Notes: a model not told the origin generated them from the sequence alone. Positions 44,150 to 55,110 are shown, counted from the first letter of the stretch. The stretch is DNA of 64,000 nucleotides from Kingdonia uniflora (GCA_014058105.1 JACGCM010000560.1:1054001-1118000), one strand, 5' to 3'. A program made the numbers and translations.

Positions 44150-45530
44150 CTCTTCCCTGTATCTCATTTAATCATTATGGAAAATCGAGGAATCATTGAA
44201 TCATTGAATCCTCATCAATGTATCTCAAGCATCATTGAATCTTCTTCTCTATATCTCTGTATCTCTACAATCTATCGAAGAATCAGGGAAAACCAAAATC
44301 GAGGAATTGAGGGAAAATCCGAATCGTTGGACCTAGCTTCATTCCACTTAATCATGGCTTCCACCTTTTTACAGTCTTACCATATTTGTTCATCCAGATC
44401 TACTTGGTTTGTTTGTCTCTCATTAACCTTTTCTCTAATATCATGAAATTTTTTGAGTTTGATTGGTTGTTGTAAATTAGTTTTTGATTTTAGGGAGATT
44501 AGAGATATTGGGCATCTGGAGATTGGTTTAATCATGAAAATTTTGACTGTTTTTGCTAACTTTTGTTGGATATGATGGAGAAAAGGCTTTCATCATTTTC
44601 CTTTACTTCTTAGATCTTGTAATCATGTTTTTGCTATTAGAGTTTTCAGTTATAAGATCTGAGGTCTAATCTCAAAGGAGATAAAGAAGGGGGCATGACT
44701 TGTGATCTTTGCTAACTCTTTATTTGATCAATCAAATTTTGCTCAATGATTGTAGTTGATGAGTTGATGCTGATCTCTTCAATGGGTTTAGTCTAATCTA
44801 TTGATCTAAGTATGTATAGATGAGTTAATCTTGTGGCATTTTTAGCTAACTCTTCAATGCTTTACAATTTTGTTTCTATGGTTTTCTAAGATAGGATTGA
44901 TAGTTTTGCTTGATTATTGCCAAGTTTGAGAAATAAGTGATAGATCTATCTATCTCTTAAGAGTTAAAGAGTATTGTTATCACCATTTACTATGTTGTCT
45001 CCTACATGTACAAGTTATCTTAGGCATCTCATTATGAGCTCCTTTAAGTTAAAGAGCACATGTATTATTTATGAAAAAAATTAACTAATAACTGTTATAG
45101 TTAATGATCAGAAAGATTTCAGTCCAGTGGTCAACATTGTTACTAAAGGATTTGTTTTGATGTTAGTGATCATTGTTTCATCACATGAATTTAACACATG
45201 AATTTAGTAGAACAGCTTGTTATTTGCTCAGTATCCCTATTATTTTTGGGATTGTGTTGCAGATATTGCATGAGAAGATGAAAGCAATGGCAGAAATTGG
45301 TAATGAGAAAAGGATATGCTGATGATGATAAGATCTATTGCTCAATCACTGCTTGGTTATGTTTTTTCAGAATATTAGAATATGTAATAATGTAAACTAA
45401 TTTTTTTGAATATGTAATGATGTAAACTGCTTGCAATGCTTGCTCAGAATATCAAAATATGTATTATGGTATGCTGTAAACAGTTTTTTCTGAATATGTA
45501 AGGATAGTTTATTTTATTTTTGTTCATAAG
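44150..45530. other. Interior of the hAT-like element, no gene
   Basis: A+T-rich. One frame of 89 codons (44177-44446) is Ser/Ile-rich and unlike any protein I recognise. Nothing else is seen in more than a kilobase. Confidence 0.5.
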
Positions 45531-45670
45531 TTAAATGGGGCAGGACTGGCATTGAACATATTTATGTGGGGCGGATTTGGGGATCCCCGCTTAAGTTAAA
45601 TGGGGCGGGTCTGGTATTGAACATATTTATGTGGTGCAAATTTGAGGATCCCCGTTTAATTTAAATGAGG
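45531..45670. repeat. 65-bp subterminal tandem repeat of the hAT-like element
   Basis: Units start TTAAATGGGG at 45531 and 45596 and a partial third at 45661. Each contains GAACATATTTATGTGG and GGATCCCCG. Subterminal repeats often serve as transposase binding sites; this is inference here. Confidence 0.85.
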
Positions 45671-45781
45671 ATTAGGGGGGGGATGGAGATGGTATTGACA
45701 CCCCCACCCCAAATCTGCCCCATTACCATCCCTGGTCGCCCAACCAGCCTTCACATCCTCATCTTCAATATCCACAGTAGC

Positions 45782-46024
45782 TCATGCCCCAACACCATGA
45801 TCAGCCTCCAAACCTCCACTAATGCCAACTGCACCCAACCCAAATAGATACCCCACTTGAATATAAACTCTGACTCTACCTCCCCGAACTCTCCCCAACT
45901 TGATAACACCGATTACAAAACCGCAAAGAGAATCCTTGGCATAACATCTTACCTCAGTTTGGCCTTCCCTAATTCTATCATCATCCTCAGGCGACTCATA
46001 ACGCCACACTTGGGGCGGCATCAT
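45782..46024 (-). pseudogene. E7 antisense ORF in ORF B position
   Basis: MMPPQVWRYESPEDDDRIRE followed by a Gly/Val-rich part, about 80 codons. TATAAAAGG at 46069-46061 is 37 bp upstream and 185 bp from the LTR, the same geometry as ORF B of E1 and E3. Sequence likeness to ORF B is not apparent, so only position and promoter support the assignment. Confidence 0.45.
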
Positions 46025-46060
46025 TACAATCCACCACCTCCAAACCCTTCTTCACACTGT

Positions 46061-46069
46061 CCTTTTATA
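46061..46069 (-). promoter_or_regulatory. TATA box of the E7 antisense ORF
   Basis: GGGTATAAAAGGACAG on the minus strand, a consensus TATA box. Confidence 0.55.
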
Positions 46070-46253
46070 CCCCGCTTGAATTTTACAAGTCTATTGTACT
46101 GCATTAATTACTCCTTGGGAATGACATGACGAGGTTCACTTTTCTTTGACCTTGGAAATGAAATCCTGCAAAATTTTGCAGACATTGGCAACCTTTGCAA
46201 ATTCTAACTTCTTCTCGACATACCACAAGTACTTATGTTAAGAATGGGGAGAT

Positions 46254-46700
46254 TGTAGTAGCACATTTCCCAGATTTGGTATGGACCAGCCGGCATAACA
46301 TAGTCGAAGGCAGTCAGCTTTTACATAGTAAAACACAAATAGCAGTCGAGAAGTTACCATTAGTCCTTGAATAACCAAAAGTTGCCATTGCACCTTGTCA
46401 TGAAAGTGTAGTTAGAGATCTGCAAAGTTCGCCCACTCCCCCTGAAATTGGAGACTGTTTCATTTTTTTTATAAAAGTGCTTGTATCTACTATAAATTTA
46501 GGCAGAGAATAGATTATTCCGATCCACAACCCTACTACATTTATTTTCATATCCTACAGTCACTCAAAACTTATAATAACTAACAGCATATTGGAATTTA
46601 CATCAAAACGCTCCTAGAGGTCGTGATTTTTCTCAGCCTTTACTGAGTTTTCTATGTAAAATCTCACTTGCTTAACTTATTATTGCGCCTTCCTTACAAA
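46254..46700 (+). repeat. E7 3' LTR (right end uncertain)
   Basis: Starts TGTAGTAGCACATTTCCCAG, sharing TGTAGTAGC with E1/E3. TATA box TATAAAAG at 46470. The downstream GAGGTCGTGATTTTTCTC and TCTATGTAAAATCTCACTTG are typical of plant LTR 3' parts. The end lies somewhere near 46680-46700. Confidence 0.6.
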
Positions 46701-46736
46701 AAGTATTGGCAAAGATTATCCATCTGGAAAACACGC

Positions 46737-47190
46737 CATTACAAGGTCGAGTCCTGGCATTTCTTTGAAAGTTTAAGCGAAGATGTTTCGGTTCATTCTT
46801 AAAAAGTGAACGAGGACTTCCTTTTCGGGCAGGACCAGCTTTGTACCAATATAAGTACCCCTGTTTGGTCCATCAATATCAATGTACTCAATAGGTTCTT
46901 TTATTTAAGGCTGGTCATCGATATATAATTGCTATGTAGCAAATCTGTCAGATATGTCGAGAATGGCAGAGACGGTATTTTCGTAAGCTCGGGAGAGCTT
47001 TCGACTGCCTTTGAATTCAAAGATGCCACCATTGTGCTTGAAGCGAAGTGTTTGATAATACGCGAAAGTGATTGCTTCTATGGCATTGATGATATAGAAT
47101 ATGACATCGATTATAGCAGGTCCAGCGGTGATGGGTATGTAGGGACCTATCCCTCAATCTCACCTAAAATTGAGTTGTTGCCAGTTCAAA
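46737..47190 (-). pseudogene. Inverted Tat pol fragment (protease-RT linker)
   Basis: On the minus strand this reads YYQTLRFKHNGGIFEFKGSR, then IDIDGPNRGTYIGTKL and FKEMPGLDLVMAC in one broken frame. These match the protease end and RT start of the plus-strand Tat elements (ELDGPGRGTFIG, EMPGIDPSIAC). It is the only antisense pol piece in the window and lies between two LTR-like stretches. Confidence 0.8.
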
Positions 47191-47249
47191 TTACCTCCAT
47201 CTCAGACTCTCGCATTTTTAACATAACTTCTCCAGTCATGATTCCAACC

Positions 47250-47753
47250 TACTCCACGAACTGGTGAAGAACGTATGTCGAACTTCAAACTAAAAAACTT
47301 TATCAAGTCAAAGACACCGGTCTCTCACAAACTCATCAGTTACTCAGTCAATCACCACTAACCACATTGTTTGGAAAATGTGCTTCAGCACGATGAAGAG
47401 CTGCGGAGAAGGCCTATATAAAAAAATTCATAAGAGACAAGGACCAAAAAATTACACAAGAGATCACCGAGAAAATACTTGTCAAGATTCTCAGAAACAT
47501 TTAAACTTCTTAGTTACATGGTTCAAGCATTTCTATATCTAGAGATCACTTGTAATAAGATATCTACCTCAAGCAATAAAGATACTTATACAAAAATCTT
47601 CCACCCGAGGTCGTGGTTTTTTACCTATTCAAAAGTTTTCCACGCTAAAATCACCTGTGTCATTTCTTACTTCCCATTAGAATATTGTTGTAGGTTTATT
47701 GGTGTAATATCGAATTCCAAGCCATCGCAAGCTAACGGAATTTGGCCATTACA
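47250..47753 (+). repeat. E5 5' LTR (left end uncertain)
   Basis: TATA box GGCCTATATAAAAAAAT near 47407-47423, GAGGTCGTGGTTTTTTACC near 47610, and an end GGCCATTACA at 47753 followed by a 2-nt spacer and a PBS. Its start could not be fixed. Confidence 0.6.
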
Positions 47754-47755
47754 TT

Positions 47756-47774
47756 TGGTGTCATTTGTAGGAAA
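47756..47774 (+). other. E5 primer binding site, decayed
   Basis: TGGTGTCATTTGTAGGAAA differs from the Tat-lineage PBS form TGGCGCCGTCTGTGGGAAA at five positions, all transitions of the type expected from methylation-linked decay. Confidence 0.65.
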
Positions 47775-47826
47775 GATTTCATTTCCAAGATATCCTAAGG
47801 CATTCTTTTACTACAATTTTCAATCA

Positions 47827-48503
47827 TGGTTACTTCCAAACGACCGGCTACAAGCACCCAACTTAATGTTTCATTGTGGCTGAGGCATGTTACAAAGTTG
47901 CGGGCAAATCTCAACACCAAAACAGAGAAACGTGCCAAACTCAAACTTCAGTTAACTAAGGATCGGGAGCTCCATGAGAAAGAGCTCGACACATAATGAC
48001 AAGCCCATTTTGGCAGTGCTCAAACGACATGAAGATCAGATGACATCAATGCAGACTGTCTTAGAGGCTCTGTAAAATACTCAGCATGCTGCTCTTGCAA
48101 TAGGTCATGATCTTTTGCCCAAGACCTCCCCAAGGATTCGCCAGTAAAGCCATTACCAAGAATCTTCACCACGAACCATAGCCCTCCATACATTTGGGGG
48201 GTGAGGTTCAGTCCGAAGCCAGTCGAGGTCACCGAATTTCCGTCCGTCAGGAGGAAGAACAGTGACCTTAACATCGTGTTCTAGTACGAGATCGCCTGAG
48301 TAAAGGTACGGGTACTCATCATCCACAACCTGCTCGTCCAGCGATTTAACCAACATGTCATTACGTCACGAAAGAGTATATGGACCAATAAATTAAGGAG
48401 TTGATCGAAGCACCAGTTTTGGGTACTGTCGACAACATTATAAAACTACTAGGAAGTCCAATTGCCAAAGAGCTATTTGATATTAAGATACTAAAAGGTT
48501 TCC
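47827..48503 (+). pseudogene. E5 gag, N-terminal part
   Basis: ATG near 47826 starts MVTSKRPATSTQLNVSLWL, comparable to MAPTRRSNSTQ of E3. A charged coil KTEKRAKLKLQLTKDRELHE follows, then a stop-rich middle. The last stretch (48404-48503), IEAPVLGTVDNIIKLLG and AKELFDIKILKGF, runs straight into the T insertion site and continues in frame at 54471. Confidence 0.75.
48499..48503. repeat. Target site duplication of T, left copy
   Basis: TTTCC before the first LTR, identical to TTTCC at 54466-54470 after the third LTR. Confidence 0.9.
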
Positions 48504-49012
48504 TGATCCAGGAGGATCTAGAGTCATTTTGGAGTCGAAGACCAATTTTATCTCAAGTCGTTCGAATGAGATTTATCGTCGTTCGAATGACAGGAGCATG
48601 CCACAGGAATTTTAGCCCAGAGCCATATGTCGTTCGAACGAGTTGAGATTTCGTTCGAACGACCAGCAACCTTTCTAGGGTTTTTACCAATTGGCAAAAA
48701 AGTCGTTCAAACGACTCCCTAGTTCATTCGAATGACTTTGGCGGTAGTTTTATTTATGAGGCGTATTTTTGCCTTGAGATGCGTGGGATTTGAAATTTCG
48801 AGTTCTCTCTATATAAAAGGAATACAGGATATTTTCTAGGGGAAGTCTTTTTATGTTAGATCAAGAAAGAGTTCTGAAAGAGGCCTAGGGCTTTAGAGTG
48901 ATTTTCTTGTAATTACTTCATTTTTTAAGCAATTAAAGCTTTATTTGTAAAATCAATTGGTGTTCTTCAGACTTTTCAGATAACTAGAGTTTTTGCATCG
49001 TATTGTGGATTA
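48504..49012 (+). repeat. T LTR 1 (509 bp)
   Basis: TGATCCAGGAGGATCTAGAG to GTATTGTGGATTA. It contains several CGTTCGAA/ATTCGAA blocks in the first 250 bp and the TATA sequence CTATATAAAAGGAA near 48810. Confidence 0.93.
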
Positions 49013-51220
49013 AGTGGTATCTGATTTACAGTTACGATCTCCAAGGGTTGATTGTGGTTTATGGTCTCTACACGTGATTGTCTCAAGCAAACAAATGTGA
49101 AGCTAGTGAGTCCGTTGAAGATCCATCGCAAACCTAATTCAAAGAAGAAGGGCGATTTGAAGACGGGCGATCCCAACAAAAGACTCACGATTTGGGAAAC
49201 GACAATTTATGCCCTAACTTCTACTGTAGGGAGTTAGTGGAGCAGTTGCATCTCGCGAACCTCGCTAAGGCTGCCACTTAGATAAAATGGCGAGGCCGTT
49301 CGAAGAAGAAAGGGGTTATGGAGGTGGATGGTGGCAATGACGTTCCAATTTATAATAATTTTAGTGTTGCCGAATCCGACGAGGTGCGATCGGTTATTGG
49401 TAAGTCCACGAATCTTTTGTGTAATCTCGTATTGGTTTTAAGATTAAATTCCGATATTCGACGGTTTGATCGATGCCGAGTTGTTGGATAATTAGTTAGA
49501 TAGGTTAGAAACATATTTTTCGGTTTATGAATACTTCAATGCCCAACAAATATGCCTTGCTGCGTTGAAATTTGCAAGTCATGCACTCACGTGGTGGAAA
49601 TCTTATCTGAAATGCCATGATGTAGGAGATTTGGGTTGGAAAGAATTCAAGGTATTTGTGCGTAAACAATTTTATCTGATTGGGTATGAGCAAGAGAGAT
49701 GGTTTTTATGGTACAATTTGTGCCAAAAGCTTAAGCAATCCGCATAGGAGTACACTACGGCGCTTCATAGCCAAGCTTTTGTTTTGGATATTGATGTGGA
49801 CAAGTATGAGGTGCTTATGAAGTACACGGGGGGTTTGTCGAAGTCCATTAGGAGAGAGCTGAAGCTCTTCACGGTTGCCAATATCGAAGACGCTACAATG
49901 AAAGGAATTGCCATTGAAGGCAAATACTTGATGCGTGACAAAGAAGAGGACAAAATCAAGTCGGGGTACAAGTCAAGTTGGAAAAATGAATATAAGGGAG
50001 AGGCCAAAGGAGAGGTGTCTTCATCCAGGAATTTCATTCTAATCATTGTAAGGCGAGTGAGCATCATTCCGATTATTGTTGGAAACTTCACCCGGAGCTT
50101 AGGCCGATGGAGGAGAAGCGCAATAAAGAGAAATATGCACTAGCCGCTGAGGTTGTTGACCTTCGGGATTAGATAAACCAAATCCTTAGCTTACACTTAT
50201 GCTTCTGCGGACTTTGGCTACCGAGGGGACGAGTCGGTAAAAGATTTTTCAGGTCAGTATTCAGGTAAAGAAGAGTGTAGTCAAGGCCATTATGGATTTG
50301 AGTAGTCAAATTTTTTGATTTCTGAGACAATAATTAAGAAGATGGGTTTGACGACTATAACTCATCCTAAGCCGTATGGTTTAGGGTGGCTTCAGAAAGA
50401 TGCAGAGGTAATGGTCACGAAGTAGTGTACTTTCAAGTTTGCGATTTCTGATAAGTTTGATGTGTGAGGTGGTTCCTTTGGATGTGTGCCAGGTCATCTT
50501 GGGTAGCCTTTATCTTTGGGACTGAGATGCGATTCATTACTGTAGAGCTCGCAAGTATCATCTTGTGAAGGAGGGAAAGGAGTTCCAAATCAATGTCTGT
50601 AAGGAGCATGTTGCTACGTCAAATTGGTAATGACGACTCAAGTGAAGCGGTTGGTTCATGCGAGTGGCAAGTTTGAGTTATTGGTGCAACAAGCTGTGGA
50701 GGGTACGTCGGTTCGAGTGTTGTCTCGAATGACAACGTTTTGTGGGCAATAAATTGATTTGGGGAAGCTACAAGAGGAGGTTGTGGTTCTTACTGATCCC
50801 AAACCATTCCAGTTTTTTACTACACAGTCCAAGCTATAGCAAACTCGCTAGATGAAGGGTTTTTGTATCTCTAATAATTTCCCTTGATTATATAACATAA
50901 TAAGGGAGTGAACAATAAATTGGCTGATAGGTTATCTCGACACCTATTACCAACTACTTCCGCTATGTAGGTTCTATGCAAATACATCCTTTTTTACGTC
51001 AGGATATGCTGCAGGATATGATAATCCTAAGGGGTTAGTGTGTTTCATCAAAAGTTACTATCAGGCAAGACATGTATTTGTTCTGAGTTGTTTCGAGTTT
51101 GGAAGAAGGGACAGCTAGCTCGTATGTCAAAGTGGTAAAGTAGGGTAATGAGCAGCGCCACATTCCTACATCTTTAGTTCTCACTTGAGCAGGAGCTCAA
51201 GGCTCCTAAAGGTGGAGCCA
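49013..51220 (+). pseudogene. T internal region, copy 1
   Basis: PBS TGGTATCTGA at 49015. Gag starts MVSTRDCLKQTNVKLVSP at about 49061 and shows a gag core ALTWWKSYLKCHDVGDLGWK (49585-49645) that fits the Retrotrans_gag family. The zinc knuckle is broken by a frameshift. The protease-like part (about 50280-50580) and the RNase H end (about 50790-50960) are more decayed than in copy 2. No RT or integrase. The polypurine tract before LTR 2 is AAAGGTGGAGCCA. Confidence 0.82.
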
Positions 51221-51727
51221 TGATCCAGGAGGATCTAGAGTTATTTTGGAGTCGAAGACAATTTTATCTCAAGTCGTTCGAATGAGATTTATCATTGTTC
51301 GAATGACAGGAACCTGCCACAGGATTTTGGCCCTTAGCAATATGTCGTTCGAACGAGTTGGGATTTCCATCGAACGACCAGGCAACCTTTCTAGGGCTTT
51401 CTACCAATTGGCATAAAGTCATTTAAACGACTCCCTAGTTCATTCGAATGACTTTGACGGTAGTTTTATTATGAGGCGTGCTTTTCCTCGAGATGCATGG
51501 ATTTGTAATTTCGAGTTCCCTCTATATAAAAAGAACTTAGGTTATTTTCTTAGGGAAGATTGTTTTTGTTAGATCAAGAAAGAGTTCTGAAAGAGGCCTA
51601 GGGTTTTTAGAGTGATTTTCTTGTAATTACTTCGTTTTTTTAAGTAATTGAAGCTTTATTTTCCAAATCAATTGGTGTTCTTCAGACTTTTCAGATAACT
51701 AGAGCTTCTTCATCGTATTGTGGATTA
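51221..51727 (+). repeat. T LTR 2, middle (507 bp)
   Basis: Same ends as LTR 1. It is shared by the two internal regions: its left flank is a polypurine tract, its right flank a PBS. Confidence 0.93.
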
Positions 51728-53956
51728 AGTGGTATCTGATTTACAGTTACGATCTCCAAGGGTTGATTGTGGTTTATGGTCTCTACACGTGACCGTCTTA
51801 TGCAAACAAAGGTGAAGCTAGTGAGTCCATTGAAGATCCATCGTAAACCTAATACGAAGAAGAAAGACAATTTGAGATGGGCGATCCAAAAAAAGAGTCT
51901 CGATTTTGGAAACGATAATTTATGCCCTAACTTCTACAGTAGGGGAGTTAGTGGAGCAGTTGTACCTCATAAACCTCGCTAAGGCTGCCACTTCGATGAA
52001 ACGGCGAGGTCGTTCGAAGAAGAAAGGGGTTATGGAGGAGGATGGTGACAAGGACGTTCCAATTTTTAATGATTCAAGTGTTGCCGAATCCGACGAAGAG
52101 CGATCGGTTATTGGAAAGTTCACGAATCATCTGTGCAATCTTCATATTGGTTTTAAGATTAAAATTCTGATATTCGATGGTTCGATCAATGCCGAGAAGT
52201 TGGATAATTGGTTAGATAGGTTAGAAACTTATTTTTCCTTTTATGAATACTCCAATGCTCAATAAATATGCTTTGCTACGTTGAAATTCACAAGTCATGC
52301 ACTCACGTGGTGGAAATCTTATCGGAAATGCCATGATGTAGAAGATTTGGGTTAGAAAGAATTCAAGGTATTAATGCTTAAGCAGTTTTACCTGATTGTG
52401 TATGAGCAAGAAAGATGGTTTTTATGCCACAATTTGCACCAAAAGCTTAAGCAATCCGCATAGGAGTACACTACGGCGCTTCATAACCAAGCTTTTGTTA
52501 TGGATATTGTTGTGGACGAGTATGAGATGCTTATGAAGTACACGGGGAGCTTGTCGGAGTCCATTAGGAAAGAGTTGAATCTCTTTACTGTTGCCAATAT
52601 CGAAGATGCTATAGTGAAGGGAATTACCATTGAAGGCAAATACTTGATGCGTGACAAAGAAGAGGACAAGATCAAGTCGGGGTACAAGTCAAGTTGGAAA
52701 AATGAACATAAGGGAGAGGCCAAAGGAGAGGGGTCTTCGTCTAGGGAATTTTATTGCAATCATTGTAAGGCGAGTAAGCATCTTTCCGATTATTGTTGGA
52801 AACTTCACCCGGAGCTTTGGCCGAAGGAGGAGAAGCGCAATAAAGAGAAATATGCACTAGCCACTGAGGTTGTTGACCATCCAAGTTTAGATAAACCAAA
52901 TCCTAAGTTTACACTTATATTTCCGCGGACTATGGCTAGCGAGGAGGATAGTCGGGAAGAGCTTTTTCATCTCCGTATTCAGGAAAAGCTGAGTGCAGTA
53001 AAGGCCATTATGGCTCCGAGTAGTCTGAAAAATTTAATTTCTGAGAGGTTAGATAAGAAGATGGGTTTGCCGACTACAGCTAATCCTAAGCCGTATGGTT
53101 TGGGGTGGTTTCAGAAAGATACAGAGGTGATGGTCACGAAGCAGTGTACATTAAAGTTTGTAATTTCTGATAAGTTTATTAACGTGGTGACGTCTGAGGT
53201 GGTTTCTTTGGTTGTGTGCCAAGTCATCTTGGGTAGCCTTTATCTTTGGGACCGAGATGTGATTCATTACCGTAGAGCTCGCAAGTATCGTCTTGTGAAG
53301 GAGGGAAAGGAGTTCCATATCAATTCCTGTAAGGAACATGTTACTACGTCAACTTTGGTAACGGCGACTCAGGTGAAGTGGCTAGTTAATGCGAGCGGCA
53401 AGTTTAAGTTATTGGTACGACCAGTTCAGGAGGGTACGCCAGCTCGAGTGTAGTCTCGAATGACAACGCTTTGTGGGCAGCAAATTGATTTGGGGAAGTT
53501 GCATGAGGAGGTTGTGGTTCATACTGATCACAAACCATTCCAGTTTTTTACCACACAGTCCAAGCAACAGCAAGCTCGCTAGATGAAGAGGCTGTCGTAT
53601 CTCCAATAATTTTCCTTGATTATATATCATATTAAGGGAGTGAACAACAAATTAGCTGATAGGTTATCTCGACTCCCATTACCAACTACTTCCGCTATGT
53701 TGGTTTCTATGCAGTTACAGCCTTTTGTTACGTCAGGATATGCTGCAGGATATGATGATCCTAAGGGGAATAGTGTGCTTCATCAAAAGTTACTGTCAGG
53801 CAAGACATGTATTCGCTTTAAGTCGTTTCGAGTTTGGAAGAAGGGTCAGCTACCTCGTATGTCAAAGTGGTCCAGTAGTGTAATGAGCAGCGCCACATTC
53901 CTACATCTTTAGTTCTCGGTTGAGCAGGAGCTCAAGGATCGTAAAGGGGGGAGCCA
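51728..53956 (+). pseudogene. T internal region, copy 2
   Basis: Gag begins at about 51776 (MVSTRDRLMQTKVKLVSP) and continues with shifts to 52497. A 317-codon open stretch follows (52500-53453). It contains a perfect zinc knuckle C-x2-C-x4-H-x4-C (CNHCKASKHLSDYC, 52755-52796) and a protease-like region where the expected D-S/T-G is replaced (A-P-S-S), with VILGSLYLWDRD near 53230. The RNase H end VVHTDHKPFQFF and INKLADRLSRLP-like motif follow at 53515-53680. RT and integrase are absent. Polypurine tract GTAAAGGGGGGAGCCA before LTR 3. Confidence 0.85.
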
Positions 53957-54465
53957 TGATCCAGGAGGATCTAGAGTCATTTTTGAGTCGTAGAAAAATT
54001 TTATCTCAAGTTATTCGAACGAGATTTATATTCGTTCGAACGACTTGAACATACAACTGGAATTTTGGCCTAGAGCCATATGTCGTTCGAATGAGTTGGG
54101 ATTTCGTTCGAATGACTAGGCAACCTTTCTAGGGTTTTTAACCAATTGGCATAATGTCGTTCGAATGACTCCCTAGTTCGTTTGAACGACTTTGGCGGTG
54201 GTTTTATTTATGAGGCATAATTTGCCTCGAGATGCTGGGATTTACAATTACGAGTTACCTCTATATAAAAGGAACTTAGGTTATTTTCTAGGGGAGTTTT
54301 TTTATGCTTGATCTAGAAAGAGTTCTGAAAGAGGCCTAGGGTTTTTGTAGTGATTTTCCTGTAATTACTTCATTTTTTTAAGCAATTGAAGATTTGTTTT
54401 CCTAATCAATTGGTGTTCTACAGACTTTTCAGCTAACTAGAGCTTCTTCATCGTATTGTGGATTA
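53957..54465 (+). repeat. T LTR 3 (509 bp)
   Basis: Same ends as LTR 1 (TGATCC...GGATTA), directly followed by the target duplication TTTCC. Confidence 0.93.
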
Positions 54466-54470
54466 TTTCC
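54466..54470. repeat. Target site duplication of T, right copy
   Basis: TTTCC, identical to 48499-48503. Confidence 0.9.
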
Positions 54471-55110
54471 ATATTCCAAAAATTTATAAATACAAAGGTA
54501 CTGACCCGAAGGAGCACATTCAACAGTACTGTGATTCATTGGGGTTGTACTCCAATCTCAACCATATCCTCTGCCGTCTGTTCGCCACAAGTCTGCAAGA
54601 GGAACCTCTCTGATGGTTCCACTCTCTCCCCTAGGACTCCATATATATATTTGACCTGCTGTAAAAATAGTTCATCAAGACATATGCTTACAATAGGGAC
54701 AAAGAAGAAAATTTGAATTCTCTTGTCAGTCTTAAACAGTCACACGGAGAAAAACATGACGCTTTTGCAAATAAATTTATAGAGCTCGGGCATAAAGTGG
54801 ATAACCTCGATTAGAAAATAGTTGTTACAGCTTTGACCAACGCGCTCCAACTCGATTACAAGGCAAAAAAGCACCTCTTCCTTAACAAACCTACAACCTT
54901 GGAGGATATGATCACCAAGGTCAATAGTTGCGTTAACCTGGAAAGGATGATGTCTGAGTGACAAAAATCTACTAAATCTGTCTTCTCCATCAAAGGTCCA
55001 TCTAGAGATCAAAGCACTGAACCAAAGAAGGAACAGAGAGATCAGAAGCGCACCAAGGGAAACATTGGCTATCCTCGGAATGGCGGTCCGCCAAACAAAC
55101 CCATTCTCCA
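54471..55110 (+). pseudogene. E5 gag, capsid part
   Basis: IPKIYKYKGTDPKEHIQQYC (54473-54532) is a typical Tat gag opening of the capsid region (K-Y-x-G-x-x-D-P). Next come HDAFANKFIELGHKVDNLD and LFLNKPTTLEDMITKVNS (54885-54935), matching LHKP..L.EM of E3, and a Lys-rich tail. Stops near 54615, 54640 and 54960. Confidence 0.8.

Larger units (their letters stand above)
43879..45734. mobile_element. hAT-like non-autonomous DNA element
   Basis: The left end TAGGGATGGCAAT is matched by the inverted right end CAGGGATGGTAAT (ATTACCATCCCTG on the plus strand). Both are followed by GC-rich subterminal runs (GCCCCGCCC; GGGGCAGATTTGGGG), a style known from plant hAT-type elements. No transposase is recognisable in the 1.8-kb interior. 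No 8-bp target duplication is visible (TTCATCAG versus GTCGCCCA), so the ends may be rearranged. Confidence 0.6.
45735..46253 (+). mobile_element. 3' internal tip of Tat element E7
   Basis: Only the last 500 bp before the LTR remain: an antisense ORF with its TATA box, a spacer, and a purine-rich tract AAGAATGGGGAGA (46240-46252) before a TGTAGTAGC LTR start. The left part was lost or lies outside; the hAT-like element borders it. Confidence 0.6.
47754..48503 (+). mobile_element. Tat-type retrotransposon E5, left segment
   Basis: Leader and first part of gag up to the insertion of element T. The element resumes at 54471. Confidence 0.82.
48504..54465 (+). mobile_element. Element T: tandem Ty3/gypsy array, three LTRs and two internal regions
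   Basis: The order is LTR-internal-LTR-internal-LTR with a single TTTCC target duplication flanking the whole. The LTRs (48504-49012, 51221-51727, 53957-54465) start TGATCC and end GGATTA, a near-perfect terminal inverted repeat. The PBS TGGTATCTGA (tRNA-Met type) follows after AG. Both internal regions encode gag, a protease-like part and the end of RNase H but no reverse transcriptase or integrase, so the family is non-autonomous. It sits in gag of E5. Confidence 0.95.

Noticed and set aside
44177..44446. 89-codon plus-strand ORF in the hAT-like element as a transposase exon
   Set aside because: No hAT dimerisation or zinc-finger signature is visible and the composition is low-complexity.
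48020..48356. Two overlapping minus-strand ORFs (67 and 84 codons)
   Set aside because: They lie opposite the N-terminal gag region of E5, which is supported by the start MVTSKRP, the PBS upstream and the in-frame join across T. The minus frames resemble nothing and are shadows.
52481..52723. Minus-strand ORFs (80 and 108 codons) in both T internal copies
   Set aside because: They are conserved only because the plus-strand gag they lie opposite is conserved; the plus strand has the zinc knuckle and gag core.
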